Of a DNA stretch of 64,000 nt, positions 16,601-25,390 are shown piece by piece. A model generated the notes under the pieces. It did not search any database. It was given only the letters and a program-made list of their open reading frames with translations, and was not told the origin of the DNA. The translations under genes and the position numbers were made by a program. The first letter of the stretch is position 1, and every line of letters starts with the position of its first letter. The stretch covers positions 752,501-816,500 of the forward strand of contig NZ_RCCC01000001.1 of assembly GCF_003663825.1 (NCBI RefSeq), given 5' to 3'. Source of the DNA: Acidovorax sp. 106. GTDB lineage: Bacteria > Pseudomonadota > Gammaproteobacteria > Burkholderiales > Burkholderiaceae_C.

Positions 16601-17410
16601 ATGCTTGCCAAGTTAATGAGTTTCCTTTTGCTGGGCGTGGTGCGGTTCCTCACCGGCTCCCAGGCGCGTTGGTATGGTTGCCCGCCCAAGGCGGAGCAGC
16701 GCATCTACTTTGCCAACCACCAAAGCCATGCCGACATGGTGCTGATCTGGGCGGCGCTTCCGGAGGAATTGCGCAGCATCACGCGCCCGATTGCGGCCAA
16801 GGACTATTGGACCAAGACGCCGTTCAAGCAGTGGATCACCACGGCGGTGTTCAACGCGGTGTATGTGGACCGGCAAGCCAGCCCGGCACACCCGCCCAGC
16901 GCAGCCGCCGCGTCTTCAGCCGTCCCCGCTGTGGCCGATGCCGCGCAGGCCACAGCAGCAGTGACAGTGGCAGTGCAACTACCTAGCACCGAGGCCGAAA
17001 CCGCCGCCGCTGGTGGCCCCGACCCGGCGCCCGATGCGCTGCCCCGTGAGCCGAGCCCCGAGGAACTGCGCGCCGCGCTGCCCGAGGGAGATCCGCTGAC
17101 GCCGCTGGTGCGCGCGCTGGAGAGCGGTGACTCGATCGTGATCTTCCCGGAAGGCACGCGGGGCCATGGCGATGAGCCCCAGCCGTTCAAGTCCGGCCTG
17201 TTCAAGCTGGCGCAGATGTTTCCCAACGTGGTGCTGGTGCCCGCGTGGATCAACAACGTGCAGCGGGTGATGCCCAAGGGCGAGGTAGTGCCCGTGCCCA
17301 TCCTGTGCTCGGTGACGTTTGGTGCGCCGATTGCGCTGGAGTCTGGCGAAGAGCGCCGCCCCTTTCTCGACCGTGCCCGCCGCGCTGTCATGGCCCTGCG
17401 CGAGGTTTGA
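16601..17410 (+). CDS. 1-acyl-sn-glycerol-3-phosphate acyltransferase-like protein (PlsC family)
   Basis: A membrane-associated acyltransferase expected to acylate lysophosphatidate in phospholipid synthesis. Motif I is NHQSHADMV (residues about 40-48, H-x4-D), and motif III is FPEGTRGHGDE (about 181-191), followed by motif IV-like VLVPAWINN. A hydrophobic N-terminus (about 1-18) anchors it. Unusually, about 60 residues of low-complexity Ala/Pro/Thr-rich sequence (about 90-155) separate motifs I and III. The cdsA-like gene follows 147 bases later, so the two probably act in the same lipid pathway. The ATG at 16601 is chosen since upstream residues are arginine-rich and fall in transposase-remnant DNA. 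Confidence 0.88.
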   Translation: MLAKLMSFLLLGVVRFLTGSQARWYGCPPKAEQRIYFANHQSHADMVLIWAALPEELRSITRPIAAKDYWTKTPFKQWITTAVFNAVYVDRQASPAHPPSAAAASSAVPAVADAAQATAAVTVAVQLPSTEAETAAAGGPDPAPDALPREPSPEELRAALPEGDPLTPLVRALESGDSIVIFPEGTRGHGDEPQPFKSGLFKLAQMFPNVVLVPAWINNVQRVMPKGEVVPVPILCSVTFGAPIALESGEERRPFLDRARRAVMALREV

Positions 17411-17557
17411 AATGAAGCCCCCCCTGAGTCGCTTCGCGCCTTCCCCCCCGAGGGGGGACGACGCCCTCGCTGCAGGGCGGCCTTTGCTCGGCGTCCCCGG
17501 CAGGGGCAGCGCCCACCACAAAGGCAGCATTGAATAGGCCGGAATGGGATTCTTGGA
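17411..17557. repeat. GC-rich hairpin-forming spacer element
   Basis: A very GC-rich segment with CCCCCCTGAGTCGCTTCGCG, then CCCCCCCGAGGGGGG (a hairpin), and CTCGCTGCAGGGCGGCC. It resembles a spacer element I associate with Comamonadaceae genomes. It is the only copy in this window, so the family assignment rests on memory. It may attenuate or end plsC transcription ahead of cdsA. Confidence 0.4.
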
Positions 17558-18550
17558 ATGAATAGTTTTTTGCGCAACCTCAGCACCTCGCAGCAGATCG
17601 GTGCCTTGTTCATCGTCATGTTTGGCGTGCTCTCGCTGGCCACCCTGTGGGGCTTTGCCAAAACGCTGCGCGAGCATGCCAGTGACGACCCGTTGGCCGA
17701 TGCGCGCACGCAGGAGGCCAAGCGTTTCTGGGGCCTGATCAAAACCTCGTGGATGATGGCCACGGTGTTCTGGATTGGCTGGGCTCTGGGCGATACGGTG
17801 GCCACGGTGCTGTTTGCCATTGTGGGTTTCTTCGCGCTGCGCGAGTTCATCACGCTGTCGCCCACGCGGCGCGGCGACCACCGCAGCCTGGTGCTGGCCT
17901 TCTTTGTGGTGCTGCCGCTGCAGTTCACCATCGTGGGCAGCAAGATGTTTGACCTGTTCACGGTGTTCATCCCGGTGTATGTGTTTTTGGCGCTGCCGGT
18001 AGTGAGCGCGCTGGCCAACGACCCTGAGCGCTTTTTAGAGCGCAACGCCAAGCTGCAGTGGGGCATCATGGTCTGCGTGTATGGCATGAGCCATGTGCCC
18101 GCGCTGCTGCTGCTGGACTTTCCGGGCTACCGCGAAAAGGGCGCCTTCCTCGTCTTCTTTCTGGTGTTTGTGGTGCAAACCTGCATGCTGGTGCAGCACC
18201 TGCTGGGGCGGCGCTTTCCGCACAAGCCGGTGGCGCCACAGGTAAGCCAGAGCTTTCAGTGGGCGAGCTGGCTGGCCGGTGTGGCCGCAGGCGGGCTGGC
18301 GGGCGGGCTGCTGTCGTTCATCACCCCGTTCAAGCCTGGGCAGGCGCTGGGCATGGCGCTGCTGGCGTGCGTTGCGGGCAGCCTGGGGCATTTGGTGATG
18401 AAGGCGCTCAAACGCGACCGGGGCGTGACCAGTTGGGGCATGCAGGGCATGTCGGTCACGGGTGCAGGCGGGCTGCTGGACCGGGTGGATGCGCTGTGCT
18501 TTGCGGCCCCCGTGTTCTTCCACTCAGCACGCTGGTACTTCGGGCTTTAA
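17558..18550 (+). CDS. Phosphatidate cytidylyltransferase-like protein (CdsA family)
   Basis: An integral membrane enzyme of about 330 residues with eight or so membrane segments. CdsA makes CDP-diacylglycerol from phosphatidate and CTP. The family signature lies at the C-terminus: LGHLVMKALKRDRGVTSWGM, then GAGGLLDRVDALCFAAPVFF. The usual K-D pair of the signature is changed here to VTSWG, as in the YnbB-like subgroup, so the exact substrate may differ from the essential CdsA. It is preceded by the plsC-like gene. A palindrome of family 1 follows the stop directly. Confidence 0.85.
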   Translation: MNSFLRNLSTSQQIGALFIVMFGVLSLATLWGFAKTLREHASDDPLADARTQEAKRFWGLIKTSWMMATVFWIGWALGDTVATVLFAIVGFFALREFITLSPTRRGDHRSLVLAFFVVLPLQFTIVGSKMFDLFTVFIPVYVFLALPVVSALANDPERFLERNAKLQWGIMVCVYGMSHVPALLLLDFPGYREKGAFLVFFLVFVVQTCMLVQHLLGRRFPHKPVAPQVSQSFQWASWLAGVAAGGLAGGLLSFITPFKPGQALGMALLACVAGSLGHLVMKALKRDRGVTSWGMQGMSVTGAGGLLDRVDALCFAAPVFFHSARWYFGL

Positions 18551-18600
18551 ACAAAATTGGCCTCTAGCGCTTATTGAATGAGCGCCAGCAGCTACAAATT
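18551..18600. repeat. Dispersed palindrome family 1, copy between cdsA and ruvC
   Basis: ACAAAATTGGCCTCTAGCGC, TTATTGAATGAGCGCCAGCA and GCTAC make an imperfect hairpin that ends 9 bases before the ruvC start codon, so it lies where ruvC translation signals would be expected. Confidence 0.85.
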
Positions 18601-18609
18601 CAATAGCAA

Positions 18610-19158
18610 ATGCGCATCTTAGGGATTGACCCCGGCCTGCAGACCACCGGCTTTGGCGTGGTGGACATGGACGGCCACAAGCTCAGCTACGTGGCCAGCG
18701 GCACCATCCGCACCACCACCCTCGCGCTGGGCGACTTGCCTGGGCGGCTCAAGATTCTGTTTGACGGCATTACCGAGGTGGCGGCGCGCTACGAGCCCGA
18801 TGTGGCCTCGGTCGAAATCGTGTTCGTCAACGTCAACCCGCAGTCCACCCTGCTGCTGGGCCAGGCGCGGGGGGCGGCCATCACGGCCCTGGTGGCCAGC
18901 AACCTGCCGGTGGCTGAATACACCGCGCTGCAGATGAAAAAAGCCGTGGTGGGCCACGGCCGTGCTGCCAAAAGCCAGGTGCAGGAGATGGTGCGACGGT
19001 TGCTGAGCCTGCCCGGCCTGCCCGGTACCGACGCGGCCGACGGCCTGGGCATGGCCATCACCCACGCCCATGCAGGCGCCGCCATGGGCCGCCTGGGCGA
19101 AGCCGCTACGCTGAACCGGCGCCAGCATGCGATGTACAAAGGGGGACGGAGCTATTGA
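18610..19158 (+). CDS. ruvC: Crossover junction endodeoxyribonuclease RuvC
   Basis: Holliday-junction resolvase that nicks symmetric strands in concert with RuvAB. The 182-residue protein has the acidic active site spread over [15 protein letters not shown] (Asp7), [20 protein letters not shown] (Glu near 68), and [16 protein letters not shown] (Asp pair near 140). Length is typical. The ATG at 18610 has no obvious Shine-Dalgarno, because the palindrome ends just upstream. ruvA and ruvB are not in the window. Confidence 0.97.
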   Translation: MRILGIDPGLQTTGFGVVDMDGHKLSYVASGTIRTTTLALGDLPGRLKILFDGITEVAARYEPDVASVEIVFVNVNPQSTLLLGQARGAAITALVASNLPVAEYTALQMKKAVVGHGRAAKSQVQEMVRRLLSLPGLPGTDAADGLGMAITHAHAGAAMGRLGEAATLNRRQHAMYKGGRSY

Positions 19159-19167
19159 TCCGGCAAT

Positions 19168-19230
19168 TTTTTGCCATCAATCTGCCCGCAGTGCACATCA
19201 AATAAGCGCAGGCAGCTCACTTATCAATAG
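19168..19230. repeat. Dispersed palindrome family 1, degenerate copy after ruvC
   Basis: Carries the family half AAATAAGCGCAGGCAGCT preceded by a decayed partner half (TTTTTGCCATCAATCTGCCC). It lies between the convergent ruvC and CZB genes. Confidence 0.5.
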
Positions 19231-19259
19231 CAAAAATCCCACAAGGCTCTGAACCACGC

Positions 19260-19745
19260 TCAGCGGCCCAGACCGCGCTTGAGTTCTTTGAGCAACAGCA
19301 GCACCTGGTTGGACGCATGGCGGCAGCTGGTGTTGAACAGTTGCTGCGCCTTGAGCTGGTCCCCCGCATGCATGAGAGCAATCACGGCAGCGGCCTGCTG
19401 GTGGAAGTACTGGTGGCGGGCCACCAGCATGTCAAACGCCGGGTAGTGGCCCAGCCGCAGGCGCCCAGTTCCGCCCAGCCAGCGCCCCAGGTCACAGCGA
19501 TCGGCCTGGCAAATGGAATCTACCTGCGGGACTTCGGTGGAGCGGCCTTGCACCAGGTCGTCTAGCTGCATGCGCCACGCCTCATGGCTGCTTATGGCGG
19601 CATCCAGGTCCAACTCGGTCATCAGGGTGGCTGCGTACTCGGGGTCCAGCACCAGCTCGCTGCCGTTGTCCTCCATGGCCCAGGTGGTCTCTGCAGTGTC
19701 TGGGGCTTGCTCTCGGATTTTGAAAAAACGGCTGAAAAAGCCCAT
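19260..19745 (-). CDS. CZB (chemoreceptor zinc-binding) domain protein
   Basis: A 161-residue soluble protein. The C-terminal two-thirds is a CZB domain: AISSHEAWRMQLDDL (first His), CDLGRWLGGTGRL (the C-x-L-G-x-W core), and HYPAFDMLVARHQYFHQQAA (further His ligands). CZB domains bind zinc and sense redox or zinc changes in receptors and diguanylate cyclases. Here the domain stands alone with a short N-terminal tail. ATG 19745 (MGFFSRFF) is preferred over the in-frame ATG at 19823. Confidence 0.82.
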   Translation of the reverse strand: MGFFSRFFKIREQAPDTAETTWAMEDNGSELVLDPEYAATLMTELDLDAAISSHEAWRMQLDDLVQGRSTEVPQVDSICQADRCDLGRWLGGTGRLRLGHYPAFDMLVARHQYFHQQAAAVIALMHAGDQLKAQQLFNTSCRHASNQVLLLLKELKRGLGR

Positions 19746-19945
19746 GCCTGGCCTCGGGTTGGTGAACAAAGCGAAGGGCGTTGCGGTGGCGAACACACTT
19801 TCGTGAAACATTTTGTATCGCAACCCGTGTTTTGGCTATCAAAAAAATGCACCTCCGTTCGCTTTGGGTGGCAGCAACCCCGACGCGGACAGCGGCTAGT
19901 GCAGGCACGCAAGCAGCCCTCGCCGCACAAGCAGACAATGAATGC

Positions 19946-20989
19946 ATGACCCATGCCCACTCCCCCACCCTGCGCCGCCCCGCCCTGTCCATGCTTGATC
20001 TGGTCGCCGTGCGCGAAGGCGGCACGGTGGCAGAGGCCCTGAAGATTGCGCTGCGCACCGCCCAGCATGCCGAGACGCTGGGCTTTACCCGCTATTGGCT
20101 GGCAGAGCACCACAACATGGCGGGCATTGCCAGCTCGGCCACGGCCGTGCTGGTGGGGCACATTGCGGGGGGCACCTCGCGCATCCGTGTGGGTTCGGGC
20201 GGGGTGATGCTGCCTAACCATGCCCCCTTGGTGGTGGCCGAGGCCTTTGGCACGCTGGCCGAGCTGTACCCCGGCCGCATTGACCTGGGCCTGGGCCGCG
20301 CCCCTGGCACCGACCCCACCACCATGCGCGCGCTGCGCCGCAGCCGGGTGGAGACGGCCGACGACTTTCCGCAAGACGTGGCCGAGCTACAGCGCCTGCT
20401 GGGCCCGGCCGAGCCCGGCCAGCGGCTGGTGGCCACGCCGGGGGCGGGCACCAACGTGCCCATCTGGCTGCTGGGCTCCAGCCTGTTCTCTGCCCAGTTG
20501 GCGGCCGAGCGGGGTTTGCCGTATGCCTTTGCATCGCACTTCGCGCCGCGCTTTTTGCACCAGGCGATTGACCTGTACCGCAACCTGTACCGCCCGTCGG
20601 CCGCCTGGCCCAAGCCCTATGTGGCCATTGGCGTGCCGCTGATTGCAGCCCCCACCGACGATGAGGCCGAATACCTGGCCAGCAGCACCTACCAGCGCGT
20701 GTTGGGCATCCTGACGGGCAGCCGCATCAGCCTGCAGCCTCCCGTAGAGGGCTTTGCGGCCCGGCTGCAGCCGCAAGAGCGCGCGGCGATTGGCGACTTT
20801 CTGGCGGCCGCCGTGATCGGCGGGCCAGACACAGTGCGCGAAGGCCTGGCCCGGCTGGTACAAGACACGGGAGCCGACGAGCTGATCCTGGTGTGCGATG
20901 TGTACGACCCAGCGCTGAGGCTGCGTTCGCTGGACATTGCGGCCCAGGCGCACGCCAGTTTGGCTGATCACACAGCCGCCCTGGCCTGA
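19946..20989 (+). CDS. LLM class flavin-dependent oxidoreductase (luciferase-like)
   Basis: A 347-residue flavin-dependent enzyme of the bacterial luciferase-like superfamily, YhbW-like group. Typical blocks are [20 protein letters not shown] (residues about 45-65), then [20 protein letters not shown], and [19 protein letters not shown]. They are followed by [20 protein letters not shown] and [12 protein letters not shown]. The substrate is not predictable. The ATG at 19946 is the natural start, since the upstream 55 codons are not conserved-looking. It is convergent with the SDR gene. Confidence 0.92.
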   Translation: MTHAHSPTLRRPALSMLDLVAVREGGTVAEALKIALRTAQHAETLGFTRYWLAEHHNMAGIASSATAVLVGHIAGGTSRIRVGSGGVMLPNHAPLVVAEAFGTLAELYPGRIDLGLGRAPGTDPTTMRALRRSRVETADDFPQDVAELQRLLGPAEPGQRLVATPGAGTNVPIWLLGSSLFSAQLAAERGLPYAFASHFAPRFLHQAIDLYRNLYRPSAAWPKPYVAIGVPLIAAPTDDEAEYLASSTYQRVLGILTGSRISLQPPVEGFAARLQPQERAAIGDFLAAAVIGGPDTVREGLARLVQDTGADELILVCDVYDPALRLRSLDIAAQAHASLADHTAALA

Positions 20990-21009
20990 GCCAAGCCTGC
21001 CAAGTCCGC

Positions 21010-21759
21010 TCAGCGCGCCAGATAGCCGCCATCAACGGGGTAGTACGCCCCGGTGACAAACGAGGCTTTGTCCGACGCCAGCCAGGTCACCAGCTCGGCT
21101 ACCTCCTCGGGCTGGCCCAGCCTGCCGATGGGGTGCGAGGCCACCAGCATGGCCTGCACGGCGGCGTTGGCCTCCAGTCCGCTGATCATGGGGGTGTGGA
21201 TAAAGGCCGGACCCACGGCATTGATGCGCACGCCTTGGGCGCTGTACTCCAGCGCGGCAGCCTGGGTCAGGCCCACCACCCCGTGTTTGGCGGCCGTGTA
21301 GGCCGGTGCCGTGGCAAAACCCACAGCGCCCAAAATGGACGCCATGTTGACGATGGCGCCGCCCCCGCCCTCCAGCATGGCGGCGATCTGGTACTTCATG
21401 CCGTAGAACACGCCCGAAAGGTTGATGTTGATGACCTGCGCCCAGCCGTCCAGCGGGTAGTCTGCTGTGGGGGCCTGCGGGCCGCCAATGCCGGCGTTGT
21501 TGCAGGCCAGATCCAGCCGCCCATAGTGCGCCACGGTGCGCTGCACCAGGGCTTCGCTGTCGGCGGCGCTGCCCACGTCGGCGGCCACAAACAGCGCATC
21601 GCCCCCTTGGGCACGCACCAGCGCCACAGTCTCCTCGCCCGCAGCGGTGTTCACATCGGACACCACCACCTTGGCGCCCTCGCGCGCCCACTGCAGAGCA
21701 ATGGCGCGGCCAATGCCTGACGAAGCCCCGGTCACAAGTCCCACTTTGCCTTTGAGCAT
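21010..21759 (-). CDS. SDR family NAD(P)-dependent oxidoreductase
   Basis: A 249-residue classical short-chain dehydrogenase. The cofactor motif is VTGASSGIGRAIA (residues 9-21). CNNAGIGGPQ follows at about 87, the catalytic Ser is in NMASILGAVGF, and the catalytic Tyr-Lys is in YTAAKHGVVGL (about 153-157). VRINAVGPAFIHTPM and the C-terminal FVTGAYYPVDGGY are also standard. Substrate unknown. It is convergent with the LLM oxidoreductase; the two share no obvious operon. Confidence 0.93.
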   Translation of the reverse strand: MLKGKVGLVTGASSGIGRAIALQWAREGAKVVVSDVNTAAGEETVALVRAQGGDALFVAADVGSAADSEALVQRTVAHYGRLDLACNNAGIGGPQAPTADYPLDGWAQVININLSGVFYGMKYQIAAMLEGGGGAIVNMASILGAVGFATAPAYTAAKHGVVGLTQAAALEYSAQGVRINAVGPAFIHTPMISGLEANAAVQAMLVASHPIGRLGQPEEVAELVTWLASDKASFVTGAYYPVDGGYLAR

Positions 21760-21963
21760 GAATCACTCCCTGGTGTTTGACTGACATGGCCTGCAGCCCT
21801 GTGCCGCAGACACAGGGGGCATTGTGAGACTTCGGTAGGAATCTCGATGTGCGCTGGCGCCCAGAACCACGCCGCGTTCACACCAAGCGGCTACCATCGT
21901 GGGCGTTGCAGCGCCCTGCACTGCAACGTCCCTTGCCCACTGACACCGCTTGCCACCCGATAC

Positions 21964-23196
21964 ATGCCCGCTTTTTCATTTGAAGCCCTGGACGCCCAGG
22001 GCCAGACCCGCAAAGGCCTGCTGGAGGCCGACACCGCCAAGTCCGCACGCGGCATGCTGCGCGCCCAGGGGCTGGTGCCCATGTCGGTGGAGCTGGTGCA
22101 AACAGGACAAAACACCGCAGGGGGCACCAGCGCGCTGGGGCAGCGCCTGTTCACCCGCCCGGTGTTTGGTGCCACAGCGCTGGCGATCTGGACCCGGCAG
22201 TTGGCAGGTCTGGTGTCTTCGGGCCTGCCGCTGGAGCGGGCACTCACCGCGCTGAGCGAAGAGGCCGACGACGACCGACAAAGCCACCTGGTGGCGGCAC
22301 TGCGTGCCGAGGTGAATGCGGGCTCGACCTTTGCCCGGGCGCTGGGGCAACACCCACGGGAGTTTTCTGACATCTACTGCGCAGTGATTGGCGCAGGCGA
22401 GCACAGTGGCGACCTGGGCATGGTGCTCGAGCGCCTGGCCGACGACCTGGAAGACCGCCAGGCCCTCAAGGCCAAGCTCATCGGCGCGGCGCTGTACCCG
22501 GCCATCGTGACGGTGGTGGCCATCGTCATCGTGCTGTTTTTGGTGGGATACGTGGTGCCCCAGGTGGCCAGCGTGTTTGCGGGCACCAAGCGGGCGCTGC
22601 CGTTTCTCACGGTGATGATGCTGACCATCAGCGACTTGGTCCGGCACTACGGCTGGTTGATGCTGATCACTCTCATTTTGATAGCTTCTGGCGCTCGCTG
22701 GGCGCTGACTTTCGAGTCTTTTCGTGAAAAGTTTGACGCCGCCTGGCTGAACCTGCCCGTGGTGGGCAAGCTGGCACGCGGCTACAACGCCGCCCGCTTT
22801 GCAGGCACGCTGGCCATGCTGGCAGGCGCCGGGGTACCCATCCTGAAGGCACTGCAGGCCGCCGCCGAAACACTGAACAACCGCGCCATGCGCGCCGATG
22901 CGCTGGACGCACTGGTGCTGGTGCGCGAAGGCGCCCCGCTGGCATCGGCCTTGGCACAAAAAAAACGCTTCCCGGGCTTGGTGTCCATGTTTGCCCGCCT
23001 GGGCGAGCAGACGGGGCAATTGCCCCTGATGCTGCAGCGCGCGGCCACACAAATATCAACCGAAGTGCAGCGGCGCTCGCTGCAACTGGCCACCATCTTG
23101 GAGCCGCTGCTCATCGTGAGCATGGGCCTGATCGTGATGACCATCGTGCTGGCGGTGATGCAGCCCATCATCGAGTTGAACAAGTTTGTGAAATAA
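21964..23196 (+). CDS. gspF: Type II secretion system F-family inner-membrane protein
   Basis: A 410-residue protein with two F-domains and three membrane segments (about 175-195, 222-245 and 378-400), the standard GspF/PilC layout of the inner-membrane platform. Conserved blocks are LAIWTRQLAGLVSSGLPLER, VIGAGEHSGDLGMVLERLAD, FAGTLAMLAGAGVPILKALQ, and the C-terminal EPLLIVSMGLIVMTIVLAVM and QPIIELN. No other gsp genes are adjacent, so it is an isolated subunit whose partners must lie elsewhere. The second membrane segment (LITLILIASGARWAL) is encoded over a partial copy of palindrome family 1. ATG 21964 gives the normal N-terminus MPAFSFEALDAQG. Confidence 0.92.
   Translation: MPAFSFEALDAQGQTRKGLLEADTAKSARGMLRAQGLVPMSVELVQTGQNTAGGTSALGQRLFTRPVFGATALAIWTRQLAGLVSSGLPLERALTALSEEADDDRQSHLVAALRAEVNAGSTFARALGQHPREFSDIYCAVIGAGEHSGDLGMVLERLADDLEDRQALKAKLIGAALYPAIVTVVAIVIVLFLVGYVVPQVASVFAGTKRALPFLTVMMLTISDLVRHYGWLMLITLILIASGARWALTFESFREKFDAAWLNLPVVGKLARGYNAARFAGTLAMLAGAGVPILKALQAAAETLNNRAMRADALDALVLVREGAPLASALAQKKRFPGLVSMFARLGEQTGQLPLMLQRAATQISTEVQRRSLQLATILEPLLIVSMGLIVMTIVLAVMQPIIELNKFVK
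22672..22714. repeat. Dispersed palindrome family 1, partial intragenic copy in gspF
   Basis: TCTCATTTTGATAGCTTCTG and GCGCTCGCTGGGCGCT match the left half and loop of the copy at 35917 and the start of its right half. It is read in frame through a membrane segment of GspF. Confidence 0.6.
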
Positions 23197-23218
23197 AGCC
23201 CCCTCCGGAACTCACACC

Positions 23219-24151
23219 ATGGCCGTAACGCTGGACGACAAACTGGTGGTGGCGATCTCGTCACGCGCGCTGTTTGACTTTGAAGAAGAAAACCGTGTCT
23301 TTGACCCGCTGGACCCACGGGCCTACATGGAGCTGCAGCAAGCGCGCCTGCAGGTGCCCGCCAAGCCCGGCGTGGCGTTTCAGCTGGTGCGCAAGCTGCT
23401 GGCCTTCAACACGCCCCAGGCACGGCGGGTGGAGGTGGTCATCCTCTCGCGCAACGACCCGGTGAGTGCACTGCGTATCTTTCGCTCGGCCAAGGAGGCT
23501 GGGCTGCCGCTGGAGCGCGGCGTGTTCACCCAGGGGCGCGACCCTTTTCGCTACCTGCGGCCGCTGGGCGCGCACCTGTTTTTGTCGGCCAACGAGCAAG
23601 ATGTAAACGCCGCTTTGGCGCTGGGCTTTCCTGCGGCGCGGGTGCTGACCGAATCGGTGGCCGCCGGGGTGGACTACCCCAACGAGCTGCGCATTGCGTT
23701 TGACGGTGATGCGGTGCTGTTCTCGGACGAAGCCGAGCGCGTGTACCAGGCCGAAGGGCTGGCAGCCTTCCAGACGCACGAGATCAGCAAGGCGGCGCTG
23801 CCGCTGTCTGGTGGCCCGTTCAAGCCCCTGCTGGCCGCCCTGCACCAGCTGCAACAGCAAGCGGGTGCCTCGGGCATGCGCCTGCGCATTGCGCTGGTCA
23901 CGGCCCGCAGCGCCCCGGCGCATGAGCGCGCCATCAACACCCTGATGAAGTGGAACCTAGCGGTGGACGAGGCCATGTTTCTGGGGGGCCTCGAAAAAGG
24001 CCCCTTCCTGCGCGAATTTGAGCCCGACTTCTTCTTTGACGACCAGACGGGGCACGTCAACTCGGCGGCGCAGCATGTGCCATCGGGCCATGTGAGCAGC
24101 GGCATTTCCAATATTCCGGCCCATTCCAGCGCGCCAAGCACCCCGCAATGA
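23219..24151 (+). CDS. Cytosolic 5'-nucleotidase (5_nucleotid family)
   Basis: A 310-residue protein of the family related to eukaryotic cytosolic 5'-nucleotidase I, which dephosphorylates nucleoside monophosphates. Recognisable blocks are KLVVAISSRALFDFEEENRV, EVVILSRNDPVSALRIFRSA, LFLSANEQDVNAALALGFPA, and IAFDGDAVLFSDEAERVYQA, which holds the phosphatase-like acidic motif. It also has FEPDFFFDDQTGHV near the end. The gene follows gspF by 22 bases and may be cotranscribed, though the functions are unrelated. Confidence 0.88.
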   Translation: MAVTLDDKLVVAISSRALFDFEEENRVFDPLDPRAYMELQQARLQVPAKPGVAFQLVRKLLAFNTPQARRVEVVILSRNDPVSALRIFRSAKEAGLPLERGVFTQGRDPFRYLRPLGAHLFLSANEQDVNAALALGFPAARVLTESVAAGVDYPNELRIAFDGDAVLFSDEAERVYQAEGLAAFQTHEISKAALPLSGGPFKPLLAALHQLQQQAGASGMRLRIALVTARSAPAHERAINTLMKWNLAVDEAMFLGGLEKGPFLREFEPDFFFDDQTGHVNSAAQHVPSGHVSSGISNIPAHSSAPSTPQ

Positions 24152-24361
24152 CCGGGCTCAAGCGATGCGCGCGCCCATGCCATCACGGTAAACGGCGGTG
24201 AAGAACTGCAACCTTTGGTGAGCCAGCGGACTCACACGCTTGCAAATGCGTTGCCAAGTCCCAAGCTGCCCTGACGACCAAACCGGAGCGATGGGGTCTG
24301 CAGGGCGCCAATGACGCCCACCCGTCCGCAGCCATCCCCCGAATCACCCAGGAGCGCGCCC

Positions 24362-24769
24362 ATGTCTTTTCTGAAAACCTTGATGGCCTGCAGCACCGCC
24401 CTGGCATGCAGCCTGGTGCTGGCCCAAAGCCCAGACCCCGCCCCGACAGAAACCAGCACCGCCAACGCAGCCCCCAGCAAGGGCGAGCAAAAGGCCATGC
24501 GCGAGTTCAAGATGCTGGATTTCAATGGCGACGGTAAGCTCAGCCGCACCGAGGTCAAGCTGTTCCCCCGCCTGTCAGCAGCGTTTGACGAGGCCGACAC
24601 CGACCACGACAACTACGTTTCGTACGAGGAAGTGCGCGCCTTTGCCGCCAAATACCGTGCAGAACGCGATCGACAGAAAGCCGCCCAGGCAGCCCAGCCT
24701 GCACACAGCCCAACACCGGAACACGCCACGGCCACTGAAAGCGCCAGCGCAGGCAGCAAGGCGGAATAA
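24362..24769 (+). CDS. EF-hand domain protein, probably exported
   Basis: A 135-residue protein with an N-terminal signal peptide (MSFLKTLMACSTALACSLVL, cleavage near AQS) and two EF-hand loops: DFNGDGKLSRTE (about residues 53-64) and DTDHDNYVSYEE (about 78-89). Both keep the calcium-ligand pattern of Asp/Asn at loop positions 1, 3 and 5 and Glu at 12. The C-terminus is Ala/Gln/Pro-rich. It is probably a periplasmic calcium-binding protein of unknown role. The ATG at 24362 is chosen for the signal peptide. Confidence 0.85.
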   Translation: MSFLKTLMACSTALACSLVLAQSPDPAPTETSTANAAPSKGEQKAMREFKMLDFNGDGKLSRTEVKLFPRLSAAFDEADTDHDNYVSYEEVRAFAAKYRAERDRQKAAQAAQPAHSPTPEHATATESASAGSKAE

Positions 24770-24800
24770 AACACGGGCCCGGCAAAGCCCCAGGCCTCGG

Positions 24801-25232
24801 TCAGAGCCCGGCAGTGCGCTTGATCTTGGGGTCGGAGTAAGTCAGCTCTTCTTGCTTGACTTGCTGGGCCAGCCGCTCTTGCTGGGTCATCTTGTTGATG
24901 TCCTGCGCCACCTCCACGGCGCTACCGCTGGCGCGCCACATGGACTGGATCAGCTCCAGCAGCTGCTTGTAGATGGGCTCTTTGGGCGGCTCAGGCGGCT
25001 CCTCCACCGTTTCCTTCTTCTTGACTTCGGTCCAGTCGCGGTTCTGGGTATCGGTGGCAGACGGCTTGTCAGGCTCTCGCACGGTCGCCCCCTCGCCCAG
25101 TCGGTCCGCAGATTCGACGGGATTGGGTGCGTTGATAGGACGCACCGCAGGGGCGCCGGAGGCGCCAGTGGAATACAAATCAGCGCCCTGAGGACGCCAA
25201 CTCGGCGATCGGTCGACAGGTGGCATTTGCAT
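24801..25232 (-). CDS. Hypothetical protein
   Basis: A 143-residue hydrophilic protein with a proline-rich first half and a helical, charged second half (EPIYKQLLELIQSMWRASGS, then AVEVAQDINKMTQQERLAQQ). It has no recognised domain. The start is uncertain: ATG at 25232 or a GTG at 25277. It is the last gene on the strand that carries the DUF1854 and ABC transporter genes, 158 bases downstream of the DUF1854 stop, and may be unrelated to them. Confidence 0.6.
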   Translation of the reverse strand: MQMPPVDRSPSWRPQGADLYSTGASGAPAVRPINAPNPVESADRLGEGATVREPDKPSATDTQNRDWTEVKKKETVEEPPEPPKEPIYKQLLELIQSMWRASGSAVEVAQDINKMTQQERLAQQVKQEELTYSDPKIKRTAGL

Positions 25233-25390
25233 GGCAGTGGCCCGTGGTGAAGTAAAAACATGCGGTGGCTCTGCCACCTTCTTCGTACTTCATTTCGGCA
25301 AAAAGAAGGGCAAATTAAGGTCTTTTTTGCCAATTGGCCAAAATTAAGGGTTAACCCCTAGAAACCACCCACCATCCAGACCATCGCTAC

